The position numbers were made by a program, and so were the translations under genes. Below, piece by piece: positions 17,051 through 25,979 of a DNA stretch of 64,000 bases (within the stretch, counting starts at the first letter, position 1; each line of letters opens with the position of its first letter). The notes under the pieces were generated by a model. It was not told where the DNA came from. It did no database searches and saw nothing but the letters and a program-made list of their open reading frames with translations. This DNA comes from Nocardia arthritidis NBRC 100137 (lineage in GTDB: Bacteria; Actinomycetota; Actinomycetes; Mycobacteriales; Mycobacteriaceae): positions 1-64,000 of the forward strand of contig NZ_BDBB01000018.1 of NCBI RefSeq assembly GCF_001612765.1, read 5' to 3'.

Positions 17051-17645
17051 CGTCCACCCCTCGTGCCGCGAGGGCGTCACCCATCGCGTCGGCCGTCCGC
17101 AGCGCCCGCACCAGCACCGGCGTCACCAGCGCCGTCATCGACCATTGCAGGCCACGCGCGCGCCGCGCCTCGGCGACGTCGTGCACGATCCCGGCCAGCA
17201 GCGGAACACACCGGATGGCCAGAGCCAGCAGCAGGCCGATCCGCTCCGGATCGACACCGGCCCCGCGCAGCGGACCGAGCCACCGGGTGACGGCGTCGAG
17301 CATGTCGGTCACCCGCGTGGTGAGGGTGAACAGGGCCGCGAGCGCCACCGAGACCACCAGAACCCCGCACACCACCGCGGCTCGCGCGGGCGAGGTGATC
17401 AGCACTTGGAAAACGGCGATGAGCAGCAGCATCCACACCAATGGACGCAGTTGTGCCAGCGCGACTCGCCAAGGGATCCGGGCCACCGCGAACAGTCCCG
17501 CTACTATCCCCGCGGCGGCCAGCACCTGCGGCGGGGTCCGGGCGAACACGGTGGTGGCCACGATCGACCCGAGCAGCAGCACCAGCTTCACCCCGGCCGG
17601 TATCCGGTGCAGCGGCGAATCGCCCGGACGGTACAGGCCGATCAT
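17043..17645 (-). CDS. bioN: Energy-coupling factor transporter transmembrane protein (BioN/EcfT)
   Basis: A 200-residue CbiQ/EcfT-type membrane protein with several hydrophobic helices and the coupling segment EARRARG near residue 165, which contacts the ATPase. The N-terminal YRPGDSPLHRIPAGVKL is typical of BioN. It couples ATP hydrolysis by BioM to the BioY substrate-binding component. Its ATG overlaps the bioM stop by 4 bp. With BioY and BioM it makes a complete biotin ECF importer in the plasma membrane. Confidence 0.9.
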   Translation of the reverse strand: MIGLYRPGDSPLHRIPAGVKLVLLLGSIVATTVFARTPPQVLAAAGIVAGLFAVARIPWRVALAQLRPLVWMLLLIAVFQVLITSPARAAVVCGVLVVSVALAALFTLTTRVTDMLDAVTRWLGPLRGAGVDPERIGLLLALAIRCVPLLAGIVHDVAEARRARGLQWSMTALVTPVLVRALRTADAMGDALAARGVDDD

Positions 17646-18322
17646 TCGACCGCTGCCCGGTATGCCGCGACGGCGTCGCCGGGTGTTCCGTCGAACGCCA
17701 CCGCGCCGTCATCGATCACGATGACGCGTTCGAAGCTCTCCAGCAACGACAGCTGATGGGTCACGACGATCACCTGCTGATCCACGTTGTCCAGCGCGTC
17801 GGCGACGACCCTGGCGTTGCGCAGGTCCAGCAGCGTGGTCGGCTCGTCCGCCACGATCACCTCCGGCCGCCGGATGAGGACGGCGCCGAGGGCGAGCAGC
17901 TGTTTCTGGCCGCCGGACAACAGATGGGCGGGGTGCTCGGCGTGGCCCGCGAGCCCGAACCGTTCCAGGATCTCCCGCACGCGCGCCGCGATCTCCTGCT
18001 TGCTCAACCCCGTCCGGCGCAGGGAGAAGGCGAGATCCTCGGCGACCGTGGGCATCACGATCTGGGTATCGGGATCGGTGAAGACGAACCCCACCTTCCG
18101 CCGCACTTGTGCGCCCTTGCGGGAGGCGTCCACGCCGTCCACCGTGACCACGCCGGAACTCGGCGTCAGCAGGCCGTTGATCATGCGCGCCAAGGTCGAT
18201 TTGCCGGAACCGTTGGACCCGATGATGCCGACGCGGCGCTCGGTGATCCGCAGGTCGATGTCGCGCAACACCTTCCGCTCACCGAAACGGTGATGCACCG
18301 AGTCGAAGACGATCTCACTCAT
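17642..18322 (-). CDS. bioM: Energy-coupling factor ATPase (BioM)
   Basis: A 226-residue ABC ATPase of the BioM/CbiO class. The Walker A motif is GSNGSGKST, the Q-loop region is VGFVFTDPDTQI, the signature is LSGGQKQLLALG, and Walker B is VIVADEPTTLLD followed by the switch His in VVTHQ. The short length without a regulatory domain is normal for ECF ATPases. It starts 4 bp inside the thiolase end and overlaps bioN by 4 bp. It powers biotin uptake together with BioN and BioY. Confidence 0.93.
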   Translation of the reverse strand: MSEIVFDSVHHRFGERKVLRDIDLRITERRVGIIGSNGSGKSTLARMINGLLTPSSGVVTVDGVDASRKGAQVRRKVGFVFTDPDTQIVMPTVAEDLAFSLRRTGLSKQEIAARVREILERFGLAGHAEHPAHLLSGGQKQLLALGAVLIRRPEVIVADEPTTLLDLRNARVVADALDNVDQQVIVVTHQLSLLESFERVIVIDDGAVAFDGTPGDAVAAYRAAVE

Positions 18323-19446
18323 GACACTCGCTCCACGAGCACGGCGATTCCCTGCCCGCCGCCGATGGCGCAGGCCGCGAGACCGAGTGCAGGGCCGTCC
18401 GCCCCCAGCATTCGACTCGCCAGGCGCACCAGCAAGATGGCTCCGGACGCGCCCCACGGGTGTCCCATCGCGATGGCGCCGCCCTGCGGGCAGATCTTGG
18501 CCTCGTCGAGGCCCAATTCGTCGGCCACCGCGAGCACCACAGAGGCGAACGCCTCGGTGATCTCGATGACGCCGAGGTCCGCCACACCGAAGCCGGTCCG
18601 GCGCAGCAGTTTGCGGATCGCGGGCACGGGCCCGAGACCGGGAAACGCGGGATCGGATCCGGCGACCGCGCAGCCGAGGATCCGCAACGCGGGCAGCCCG
18701 GCGGCCATCGACTCGCTGGTGACCGCCATGACCGCGGCTCCGTCGGAGATGCCGCAGGAATTGCCCGCGGTGGCCGTGCCGTCGACGCCGAAGCTCGGGC
18801 GCAGACGCGCGAGCCGAGTCGTGGTCATGCCCGCGCGGATACGTTCGTCCCGGTGCACGTCGCCGATCGGCACGATCTCCGCGGAGAAGTCGGTGGCCGC
18901 GGCGAGCGTGTGCGAGCGGGCCGCGTAAGCGTCCTGGCGTTCCCGGCTGATGCCGCGCGCTCGTGCGAGATCGTCGGCGGCCGCGCCCATGTCCGGATCG
19001 GGAAAGCCCGGTGGCGCGAAGGGAGCCCGGGTGTACCGCACGGGCTCGGCGCCGGCCACCGGCGGCCAGAAGCGCCACGGCGCGGTGCTCGCCGATTCCA
19101 CGCCCCCGGCCAGGATCAGTTCGTCCGCGCCGCTGCGCACCCGCAACGCCGCCTGCATCACCGCGTCCAAGCCCGACCCGCACTGCCGATCCACGGTGAC
19201 GCCCGGGACGTGCACACCCAGCCCCGCCCGCAGTGCGGCGACCCGGGCGGGATCGCCGCCGGGTCCCAGGCAATTGCCGAGCACCACGTCGTCCACTTCG
19301 GCGTCCATGCCCGCGCCGCGCAGCGAGGCCAGCACGTCACGCAGCACGGGAGCAGCCAGGTCTGTGATGGTCAGGTCCGCCAATCCGTGTCCCGCGTTGC
19401 CGATCGGCGTGCGGCGCGGCGCTACCAGAACGGGAACCGGGCTCAT
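18319..19446 (-). CDS. Thiolase family protein (YhfS-like), biotin operon
   Basis: A 375-residue thiolase. The nucleophilic Cys89 sits in DRQCGSGLDA, the active-site His in IAMGHPWGASGA, and the C-terminal general base in CAIGGGQGI. The protein should catalyse formation or cleavage of a beta-ketoacyl-CoA. It is co-translated with an acyl-CoA ligase and ECF biotin transporter genes. The same trio of ligase, thiolase and bioY is known in Bacillus (yhfT-yhfS-yhfU), where comparative genomics placed it under BirA control and linked it to biotin or a precursor. Confidence 0.9.
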   Translation of the reverse strand: MSPVPVLVAPRRTPIGNAGHGLADLTITDLAAPVLRDVLASLRGAGMDAEVDDVVLGNCLGPGGDPARVAALRAGLGVHVPGVTVDRQCGSGLDAVMQAALRVRSGADELILAGGVESASTAPWRFWPPVAGAEPVRYTRAPFAPPGFPDPDMGAAADDLARARGISRERQDAYAARSHTLAAATDFSAEIVPIGDVHRDERIRAGMTTTRLARLRPSFGVDGTATAGNSCGISDGAAVMAVTSESMAAGLPALRILGCAVAGSDPAFPGLGPVPAIRKLLRRTGFGVADLGVIEITEAFASVVLAVADELGLDEAKICPQGGAIAMGHPWGASGAILLVRLASRMLGADGPALGLAACAIGGGQGIAVLVERVS

Positions 19447-20564
19447 GTCAGCAAGTCTTTCAGCTTGCCCCTGGCGACCTTTCCGGCGGCGGTTCGCGGC
19501 AGCGCGGGCAGTGGCACCCACCGGCGCGGCATCGCCTCCTTGGCCAGCACGCGACGCGCTCGCGACCGGATCTCGTCGAGTCTCGCGCCGTCGTCCAACT
19601 GCACCGCGGCCGTGACGGTTTCGCCGAACACGGCATGGGGCGAGCCGATCACGGCTACCGCGGCGATGCCGTCGAGCGATTCGAGGGCGCGCTCCACCTC
19701 CTCGGCGACCACGGTGGTGCCACCGACATTGATCGCGCAGTCGCCCCTGCCGAGTACGGTCAGCTCGCGATCGTGCCCCAGTTCGGCGAGATCGCCGACC
19801 CCGAACCAGTCGGGCGCGCCGAGCACACGGTAGGGCGATCGAACGTAGAGCAGTCCGTCGCGCACTTCGGCCTCGACTCCGTCGAGCAACCGCATCGGCT
19901 CGGGAACGCGGCGCGCCGCCACCAGCGAGACCTCCGAGGACCCGTAGTACTCGACGACCTCCACCGCCCCGGCCGCCGACAAGGCGCCGTCGTCGAGCGC
20001 GATGCCCGCGACGATCGCCGTGCGCAGACGCGGGCAGGTGCGCACCACCGCGCGCAGTACCGCCGGAACCGCGTGCACCACCGTGGCTCGCGCCGGGTCA
20101 TCGGTGACGCACGCGCCGCGCCACAAGGCGTGCAGTGCGCCGAACAGATGCATGGTCGCGTGCAACGGCCCGGTGATCAGCACGCGGTCGGCCGGTTTCA
20201 CGCCGGTGATAGCCGTGAACGCAGGAAAGCTGTCGTACCAGGAAGCGGCCGTTCGCGCGAGCGGCCGGGGGCGACCGGTCGAGCCCGATGTCGTCACCAG
20301 CAAGAGAGCCTCGGGCGGTATGCCCGTCCGGTGCGGGCGGGCGGCGGGATTCTCCACGAAGACGGGGATACCGCGCCGCGCCGCGGCGCAGACGCAGATC
20401 AGTGCGTCCACGACGGGCAGGGCCGATGCGTCGTAGACGGCCGCGTCCGGGTGCCGGACGATCCATTGCTCGATGGCCCGGTCGAGTTCGCGGTAGGTGT
20501 AGGTGTGGCCGTCGAAGTCGACGGCAGGCGCGTCGCCCGCGCCGCCGAGTTCGTGACTAGGCAC
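19443..20564 (-). CDS. Short AMP-binding acyl-CoA ligase (YhfT-like), biotin operon
   Basis: A 373-residue ANL enzyme, much shorter than the usual 500-residue FadD because the N-terminal domain is reduced. The ATP loop TTSGSTGRPRPLART, YYGSSEVSLV, the hinge around GRGDCAINVGGTTVVAEEVERAL and the C-terminal RTAAGKVARGKL lysine are all present, so it looks active. It starts with GTG, eight bases inside bioY, and ends 4 bp inside the thiolase gene. It is a candidate for activation of pimelate or another biotin precursor. The substrate is not established. Confidence 0.87.
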   Translation of the reverse strand: MPSHELGGAGDAPAVDFDGHTYTYRELDRAIEQWIVRHPDAAVYDASALPVVDALICVCAAARRGIPVFVENPAARPHRTGIPPEALLLVTTSGSTGRPRPLARTAASWYDSFPAFTAITGVKPADRVLITGPLHATMHLFGALHALWRGACVTDDPARATVVHAVPAVLRAVVRTCPRLRTAIVAGIALDDGALSAAGAVEVVEYYGSSEVSLVAARRVPEPMRLLDGVEAEVRDGLLYVRSPYRVLGAPDWFGVGDLAELGHDRELTVLGRGDCAINVGGTTVVAEEVERALESLDGIAAVAVIGSPHAVFGETVTAAVQLDDGARLDEIRSRARRVLAKEAMPRRWVPLPALPRTAAGKVARGKLKDLLT

Positions 20565-21156
20565 GGATCACACCGGGATACGCGCGGTGCACTCCTTTGG
20601 CCACGACGCTCGCGACGACGACTTTGAGCAGGTCACCGGGAATGAACGCCCAGTTGGTGGTGATGGCCGCCCTGACCCCCAGGTCGGTGCGCAGCAACAG
20701 GCCCACCGTGCCGAACAGGTAGATGATCAGCAGGCCGCCGGTGGCGTTGATCAGCAGGCCGAGCGCGATCGGGTATTTCGGCAGGATGCGGGCGGTGCAC
20801 AGTCCGATGAAAAGCGCCGCGGGGATCCAGCCGATCAGGTACCCGGCACTGGGACCGGCCAGCGCCGTCAGACCGGTACGACCACCCGACAGCAGCGGCA
20901 GGCCGATCATCGTGAGCGTCGAGAAGACCACGACCGCGGCCGTCCCTTTGCGTGCCCCGAGCACCGCACCCGCCAGGATCACACCGAGGGTCTGCACCGT
21001 GATCGGCACACCACTGAACCCGACCGTGATGGCGCCCGGCAAGCCGAGCGCCGCGATCAGCGCCGCGAAGACGGCGATCTGCGCCATGTCCCGCGCGGAA
21101 ATACCCACCCTCGGCTCCCGAGAGTCCTCGACACCCTCCACGACAACCCTCCGCAT
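20557..21156 (-). CDS. bioY: Biotin ECF transporter substrate-binding component BioY
   Basis: A 199-residue BioY. Diagnostic segments are GFSGVPITVQTLGVILAGAVLGARKG, LPLLSGGRTGLTALAGPSAGYLIGW and the C-terminal FIPGDLLKVVVASVVAKGVHRAYP. It binds biotin in the membrane and delivers it with BioMN. The ATG at 21156 has no Shine-Dalgarno and would suit a leaderless mRNA. A GTG at 21139-21141 follows GGAGGG and is an attractive alternative start. It is the first gene of the operon, with a perfect BioQ-like palindrome four bases upstream. Confidence 0.93.
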   Translation of the reverse strand: MRRVVVEGVEDSREPRVGISARDMAQIAVFAALIAALGLPGAITVGFSGVPITVQTLGVILAGAVLGARKGTAAVVVFSTLTMIGLPLLSGGRTGLTALAGPSAGYLIGWIPAALFIGLCTARILPKYPIALGLLINATGGLLIIYLFGTVGLLLRTDLGVRAAITTNWAFIPGDLLKVVVASVVAKGVHRAYPGVIRA

Positions 21157-21160
21157 AGAA

Positions 21161-21177
21161 CTTGAACGACGTTCAAG
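21161..21177. promoter_or_regulatory. BioQ-type operator upstream of bioY
   Basis: CTTGAAC-GAC-GTTCAAG is a perfect inverted repeat with 7-bp arms and a 3-bp centre. It contains TGAAC-N3-GTT, the core described for the TetR-family biotin regulator BioQ of corynebacteria and mycobacteria. It sits immediately before the bioY start codon, where it would block transcription or leaderless expression. No bioQ gene is in this window, so the regulator must act in trans. Confidence 0.75.
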
Positions 21178-21236
21178 GTAGCAGGCCGGACATGCTCCCG
21201 CGCTGTGGACCTCCCCCGCCGGACCTGGCAGGAGAC

Positions 21237-21935
21237 CTACCGATGGGTCCAATCGGGTTGGGTGAAGTGAGCGACTCGGGCCGCGGAAGGCGCTGTACCG
21301 AGCAGGACGACTTCGCGGAACTGCCACAGCAGTGCGCCGGTCGGTGCGTGGATGGTCATCTTCGGGCCGAGCCGCATCTGCAGCAGGCCGACTGCGTCGG
21401 CGGGCGCGGCATCGTCGCGCAGTTCCGCCTGCCGTACCGCGTCCTCGGCCCGGACCCAGCGCGGGGTGTCCTCGGCGGCGAGCCGGGCGAGGTCGACCAG
21501 GTGCACCGAGTGGACTTCGTCGAGGTTCGGCCGCAGGCGCGTGGCGTCGGTCAGCGCCAGAACGAGAGGCGTGATCGTGAAGCCGGACGCGGCGGGAAAG
21601 TCGTCGAGCGCGCCGAGCAGATCACCGGGACGCGCGTGCAGCCCCAATTCCTCGTGCAGTTCACGCAAAGCCGCTTGTTCCGCGGTCTCGCCTTCGTCCA
21701 AGCGGCCACCGGGCAATCCCCACTGCCCGGCGTTGCGGCCACGGTAGGCCCGCTTGATGACGATCACCGCCGGCGATCCATCGGGCTCTTCGACCACGCA
21801 CAACACCACCGCCGCGCGGCGCACACCGGGCGCGTCGGCGACCTCGATGCGCGGGAATCCCGCCAGCCGGGAGTGCGCGAGCACGCGGAATTCCTCGACG
21901 CTCCTGGGCAGCGGCGCTCTCCGGGTCGGCTCCAT
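21237..21935 (-). CDS. Nudix hydrolase
   Basis: A 232-residue Nudix protein. The Nudix box GGRLDEGETAEQAALRELHEELGL matches G-x5-E-x7-R-E-U-x-E-E-x-G-U. The upstream NAGQWGLPGG resembles the CoA-pyrophosphatase/NudL-like group, but the NuCoA motif is not evident. It should hydrolyse a nucleoside-diphosphate-X compound with Mg2+. The ATG at 21935 begins the conserved part. It is divergent from the DUF3556 gene. The substrate is unknown. Confidence 0.85.
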   Translation of the reverse strand: MEPTRRAPLPRSVEEFRVLAHSRLAGFPRIEVADAPGVRRAAVVLCVVEEPDGSPAVIVIKRAYRGRNAGQWGLPGGRLDEGETAEQAALRELHEELGLHARPGDLLGALDDFPAASGFTITPLVLALTDATRLRPNLDEVHSVHLVDLARLAAEDTPRWVRAEDAVRQAELRDDAAPADAVGLLQMRLGPKMTIHAPTGALLWQFREVVLLGTAPSAARVAHFTQPDWTHR

Positions 21936-22068
21936 GGCCTCGATCTTGCCCGAGCCGGACCCGAGGTGCGACGCGGGAGTCGTTGACAGCAAATGCCGCA
22001 CCTGTCACCGTATCGGGAACCTCGGGGCCCCGGCCGTGCCTCGGGCGTTCGCGATGGGAGCGTGCTTG

Positions 22069-23793
22069 ATGGGGTTTCTCGAGCCCGACCTGCCCGTGGT
22101 CGACCTGGCGGAATGGAGCAAGGGCACGCGCGGCGAGCGCATCCGTCCCATGGCGCGGCACTGGGCCGAAGTGGGCTTCGGGACACCTGCGGTGCTGCAC
22201 CTGTTCTACGTCGGCAAGATTTGCCTCTATGTGCTCGGCGGCCTGCTGGTCGCACTGACCACCGCGGGCATCGACGGATTCACGAACGTCGGCGCCTGGT
22301 GGGCGGAACCGATCGTCTTCCAGAAGGTCGTGCTGTACACGCTGCTGTTCGAGGTGGTGGGGCTGGGCTGCGGCTTCGGCCCACTGAACAACCGATACTT
22401 TCCGCCGCTGGGCTCGATTCTGTATTGGTTGCGCCCCAACACTATTCGGCTACCACCATGGCCGGATCGGATACCGCTCACCAAGGGCGACAACCGCACA
22501 CAGGGGGACATCGCGCTGTACGCGGCGCTGCTGGCGGCGACAACGGTCGCCTTGCTGTCCGACGGCACCGGCCCGATCCCGGAACTGGACACCACCGTGG
22601 GATTGTTGCCGCACTGGCAGGTCGCGGCGATCCTCGGCCTGCTGGCGATCATCGGCCTGCGCGACAAAGTGATCTTCCTGGCCGCCCGGGGCGAGGTCTA
22701 CGCCACGCTCACCGTCGCCTTCCTCTTCCCGGGAGCCGATTCGATCGTCGCCGCGAAAGCGGTCTTCGTCGTGATCTGGATGGGCGCGGCCACATCGAAG
22801 CTGAACAGGCACTTCCCTTTCGTGGTCTCCACGATGATGTCCAACAGTCCGGTGTTCCGGCCGAAACCACTCAAGCGCGCGTTCTTCGAACGCTTCCCCG
22901 ACGATCTGCGGCCAGGGCGGTTGTCCCGCGTCTTCGCCCACGGCGGCACCGTCGTCGAGATGTGCGTTCCGCCTGTACTGTTCTTCTCCGACGGCGGGTG
23001 GCCGACTGCCGTCGCGGCGTCCGTCATGGTGTGCTTCCATCTGGCGATCCTGACCGCCATTCCGATGGGCGTGCCGTTGGAGTGGAACGTCTTCATGATC
23101 TTCGGCATCGCCACGTTGTTCGTCGCGCACGCCGACCTCGGCCTGAGCAGCCTGCGGAATCCGGTACCGGTCGCAGTACTGTTCGGCGTGACCGCGAGTA
23201 TCGTGATCGCCGGGAACCTGTTCCCGCGCAAGATTTCCTTCCTGCCGGGTATGCGCTACTACGCGGGGAACTGGGACACCACGATGTGGTGCATCAAACC
23301 CTCGGCCGCGCAGAAGATCGGCACGAGCATCGTCGCCATCGCGAGCATGCCGCAGGCGCAACTGGAGCGGTTCTACGGCAAGGACCGCGCGCAGATTCCG
23401 ATGTACCTGGGATACGCCTTCCGGGCCATGAACACCCATGGCCGCGCGCTGTTCACCCTCGTCCACCGCGCCATGCCGCCCGGCCGCGAAGACGAGTACA
23501 CCATCACCGACGGCGAACGCATTTGCAGCACCGCCGTGGGCTGGAATTTCGGCGACGGCCACATGCACAACGAACAACTCATCGCCGCCATGCACCGGCG
23601 CTGCCACTTCGAACCCGGCGAAGTACGCGTGGTCCTCCTGGACGCCCAGCCGATCCACAAGCAAACCCAGCAATACCGCCTCGTCGACGCGGCCACCGGC
23701 GAATTCGAACGCGGAGAGGTGAAAGTCGCCGACATGGTCACCCGCCAGCCTTGGGCCGACGATGTACCGGTGCGGGTGCACGACAAGCGCTAG
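22069..23793 (+). CDS. DUF3556 family transmembrane protein
   Basis: A 574-residue polytopic membrane protein matching the actinobacterial DUF3556 family: N-terminal MGFLEPDLPVVDLAEWSKGTRGERIRPMARHW in pieces, about eight to ten hydrophobic helices, and a soluble C-terminal region of about 150 residues containing GWNFGDGHMHNEQLI and a His/Cys-rich RRCHFEPGEVRVVLLDAQP. The function is unknown; the family is common in mycolic-acid bacteria. GGGAG ends eight bases before the ATG. A possible terminator hairpin follows the stop. Confidence 0.85.
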   Translation: MGFLEPDLPVVDLAEWSKGTRGERIRPMARHWAEVGFGTPAVLHLFYVGKICLYVLGGLLVALTTAGIDGFTNVGAWWAEPIVFQKVVLYTLLFEVVGLGCGFGPLNNRYFPPLGSILYWLRPNTIRLPPWPDRIPLTKGDNRTQGDIALYAALLAATTVALLSDGTGPIPELDTTVGLLPHWQVAAILGLLAIIGLRDKVIFLAARGEVYATLTVAFLFPGADSIVAAKAVFVVIWMGAATSKLNRHFPFVVSTMMSNSPVFRPKPLKRAFFERFPDDLRPGRLSRVFAHGGTVVEMCVPPVLFFSDGGWPTAVAASVMVCFHLAILTAIPMGVPLEWNVFMIFGIATLFVAHADLGLSSLRNPVPVAVLFGVTASIVIAGNLFPRKISFLPGMRYYAGNWDTTMWCIKPSAAQKIGTSIVAIASMPQAQLERFYGKDRAQIPMYLGYAFRAMNTHGRALFTLVHRAMPPGREDEYTITDGERICSTAVGWNFGDGHMHNEQLIAAMHRRCHFEPGEVRVVLLDAQPIHKQTQQYRLVDAATGEFERGEVKVADMVTRQPWADDVPVRVHDKR

Positions 23794-23800
23794 CGAACAG

Positions 23801-23825
23801 GGCTGACACCCTTGGTTCCTCAGCC
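23801..23825. terminator. Weak terminator-like hairpin after the DUF3556 gene
   Basis: Arms GGCTGA (23801-23806) and TCAGCC (23820-23825) flank a 13-base loop and begin seven bases after the stop codon. The following bases (TTCAATTCC) are T-containing but no run is present. AT-rich DNA continues to about 23910. Confidence 0.35.
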
Positions 23826-23931
23826 TTCAATTCCACCGAGCATGGTTCAGGAGAGATTTATAGTTGGATGCGCATATCCGAGTAACTTCATTATTTTTCG
23901 GAAGTCCGGTTTTCGATCCCGATCAGGTCAG

Positions 23932-24783
23932 CTATTCACCTCGGAGGGCTCCACGGTCCTCGCCACGGGTCCGCATCTCCCCGCCGACCGCTGCGCGGGT
24001 TGCAGCTTCATCGACGCGCTCCCCCACCCAGGTGAGGAAAGTCCGAACGTCGCTCGCGGGCAGCGGAAGTGCTGCCGAGCGCGGGCGCTGGAAGCTGTGC
24101 AGCGCGGTTTCGACGAGGGGGCGAAAATGCTGCTCGGACGTCGCGATCAATTGTGCGGCTTCACGTTTGGCCAGCCAGCGACCCGTGCGGCAGAACGCTA
24201 CCGTCCGGCAGCCGTTCAGCACCCGGTTGTCGCCCAGATGCCCTGCTCCCCCGGCGTGTTCGCGCACCGAAGCCTGCATCGCCGCGTACAGGTCGCGCTC
24301 TGACGGTGCCGCGAGCACCTGCCGTACGGGGGTGCCGTGCAGGAGACGCCCGTCCTGGTGAGCGATGGAACGATCGATGACGTACCAGAAGCCCGATGAT
24401 TCCGCCGGATCGAAGCTGACGCGGTTCGGCAGCATCGGGCCGGTGTTGAGGTCCATGAGGTAACCAGCCGCGCCCGATGGTTCGGCGATGAAATCCGCGC
24501 CGTAGACCACCAGTTCCAGCCCGGCCGCAGGGCAGTGCAGCGAGGGATGGGCGAGCGATTCGGCCAGTTCCCGCAGAACCCGCGCGGGGATCGATGGTTC
24601 GGCGACGATTGTCACATCGACGTCGCTGCGCCCGTGCCGATAGTCACCCAGCGCGATCGACCCTACCGCGAAGACGCTGATCAGATGACCTCCACAGACA
24701 GCGCGGGTGCGACGCACGAGACCTTCCAGGTAGGGACGCAACTCGGCCGGCAGGGAATGGGAGTCCACCAAGACGTCGGTCAT
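23932..24783 (-). CDS. Aminoglycoside adenylyltransferase (AadA/ANT-like, DUF4111)
   Basis: A 283-residue nucleotidyltransferase. The N-terminal motif GS (41-42) followed by SDVDVTIV, with Asp54 and Asp56, forms the metal-binding Gly-Ser...Asp-x-Asp site. The C-terminal half has the helical DUF4111 domain of AadA-type spectinomycin/streptomycin adenylyltransferases, including LNGCRTVAFCRTGRWLAKREA. It may adenylylate an aminoglycoside, but chromosomal homologues often lack proven resistance, so activity is inferred. It stands alone, converging on the DUF3556 gene. Confidence 0.8.
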   Translation of the reverse strand: MTDVLVDSHSLPAELRPYLEGLVRRTRAVCGGHLISVFAVGSIALGDYRHGRSDVDVTIVAEPSIPARVLRELAESLAHPSLHCPAAGLELVVYGADFIAEPSGAAGYLMDLNTGPMLPNRVSFDPAESSGFWYVIDRSIAHQDGRLLHGTPVRQVLAAPSERDLYAAMQASVREHAGGAGHLGDNRVLNGCRTVAFCRTGRWLAKREAAQLIATSEQHFRPLVETALHSFQRPRSAALPLPASDVRTFLTWVGERVDEAATRAAVGGEMRTRGEDRGALRGE

Positions 24784-24887
24784 GCGGGCCAGTATCCGCC
24801 ACGGCCGGGTTCCGGGCCTACTGGCTGCCGCTGATCCGGAGTTCCGAGGAAGGATCGGGCGGCCCGCCGCTCCCCCTCCCCGGGCCG

Positions 24888-25979
24888 TCAGTGCGGCAGG
24901 CCCAACCCGTCTGCCAGCACCGGCCACGAATTCTTCAGCGCCTCTTGCCAATAGCCCCAAGAATGGGTGCCGGTGGGTTGGAAATCGTAGGTGGCGGGGA
25001 TACCGAGGGCATTGAGGCGGTCGCGCATGTTGTGGGTGCACCAGTTCACCGCGGCCTCGATCACGCCGCCCAGCACCAGCTGATTGAGGTAGCCGCGCGG
25101 TCCTGGCTGCGCGTAAGCACCGTTGTAGACGTCGTACATGCCCGGCACTCCGGTCCCGGTCGACAGGAACAGGCGTATGCCACGGAGCTGGTCGGCGTGC
25201 AGGTACGGGTCGTTGGCCGCCCACATCGGGTCTTCTGGCGGGCCGTACATGTTCTCGGTGTCGCCGCCGCCCCAGCTCTCGACTGCCAGTTTCACGAATT
25301 CGCGCCCGATCGGGTCGCTGATCTGCGCACAACCGCTGTAAGCCGCGACCGCTCGATACAGACCAGGTTTGGCGATCGGCAGCTGCAGTACCGAGGTTCC
25401 GGAGGTGGACAAGCCCGCGATGGCGTTCACGCCGGTGGTGGCGAACTCGGCGTCGATCAGCGGCGGCAACTCCTCGGTGAGGAACGTCTTCCACTTGTAC
25501 ACACCGAGTTTCGGGTCCGGGGAGCGCCAATCGGCGTAATAGCTCCAGCGCCCGCCCACCGGCTGCACGACATTCACGTCTTTGCCTGCGAGGAAGCCCA
25601 GTACATCGGTGTTCTTCTGCCACGTCGCGCTGTCCTGGCCACCGCCGCCACCGTTCAACAGATACAACGTCGGCCGCGGCACCGAACGATCGGCAGGGCG
25701 CAGCACCTTCACCATGATGTCCTGCCCCATCGCCGCCGAATGCACCCGCAACTGCACGGTCCGCTCGTCCTCGGCCCACGAACCGGTCACCGACGACTCG
25801 TCGGCACTCGCGGCCGGTGAAGCCGCGACCACCCCTGCGGTCAGGGCGAACACCGCCGCCATTGCCGCCAGCGCGTGCACCATCGAGCGGCAGACCATTC
25901 CGATTCCCGTGCGTACCCTTGCCGAATCGACAACAGGCGCGGCGGCACGTCCGGCGTCGGCGTCGGAACCTCGTTTCAT
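24888..25979 (-). CDS. Secreted antigen-85-like esterase/mycolyltransferase
   Basis: A 363-residue secreted alpha/beta-hydrolase of the antigen 85 family. After a basic N-terminus there is a signal peptide (MVHALAAMAAVFALTAGVVAAS) with cleavage near ASA-DE. The fold is recognised by PTLYLLNGGGGG, the nucleophile elbow AGLSTSGTSVLQL and the C-terminal GTHSWGYWQEALKNSWP holding the catalytic His. The elbow GLSTSG differs from the GLSMSG/GLSMGG of classical Ag85, so donor specificity may differ. GGAGG lies upstream of the ATG. It probably acts in the envelope on mycolates or related esters. Confidence 0.88.
   Translation of the reverse strand: MKRGSDADAGRAAAPVVDSARVRTGIGMVCRSMVHALAAMAAVFALTAGVVAASPAASADESSVTGSWAEDERTVQLRVHSAAMGQDIMVKVLRPADRSVPRPTLYLLNGGGGGQDSATWQKNTDVLGFLAGKDVNVVQPVGGRWSYYADWRSPDPKLGVYKWKTFLTEELPPLIDAEFATTGVNAIAGLSTSGTSVLQLPIAKPGLYRAVAAYSGCAQISDPIGREFVKLAVESWGGGDTENMYGPPEDPMWAANDPYLHADQLRGIRLFLSTGTGVPGMYDVYNGAYAQPGPRGYLNQLVLGGVIEAAVNWCTHNMRDRLNALGIPATYDFQPTGTHSWGYWQEALKNSWPVLADGLGLPH

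Noticed and set aside
23812..24361. Plus-strand open frames near the AT-rich patch after the DUF3556 gene
   Set aside because: They lie opposite the AadA-like gene, which has the metal-binding Asp pair and the DUF4111 domain.
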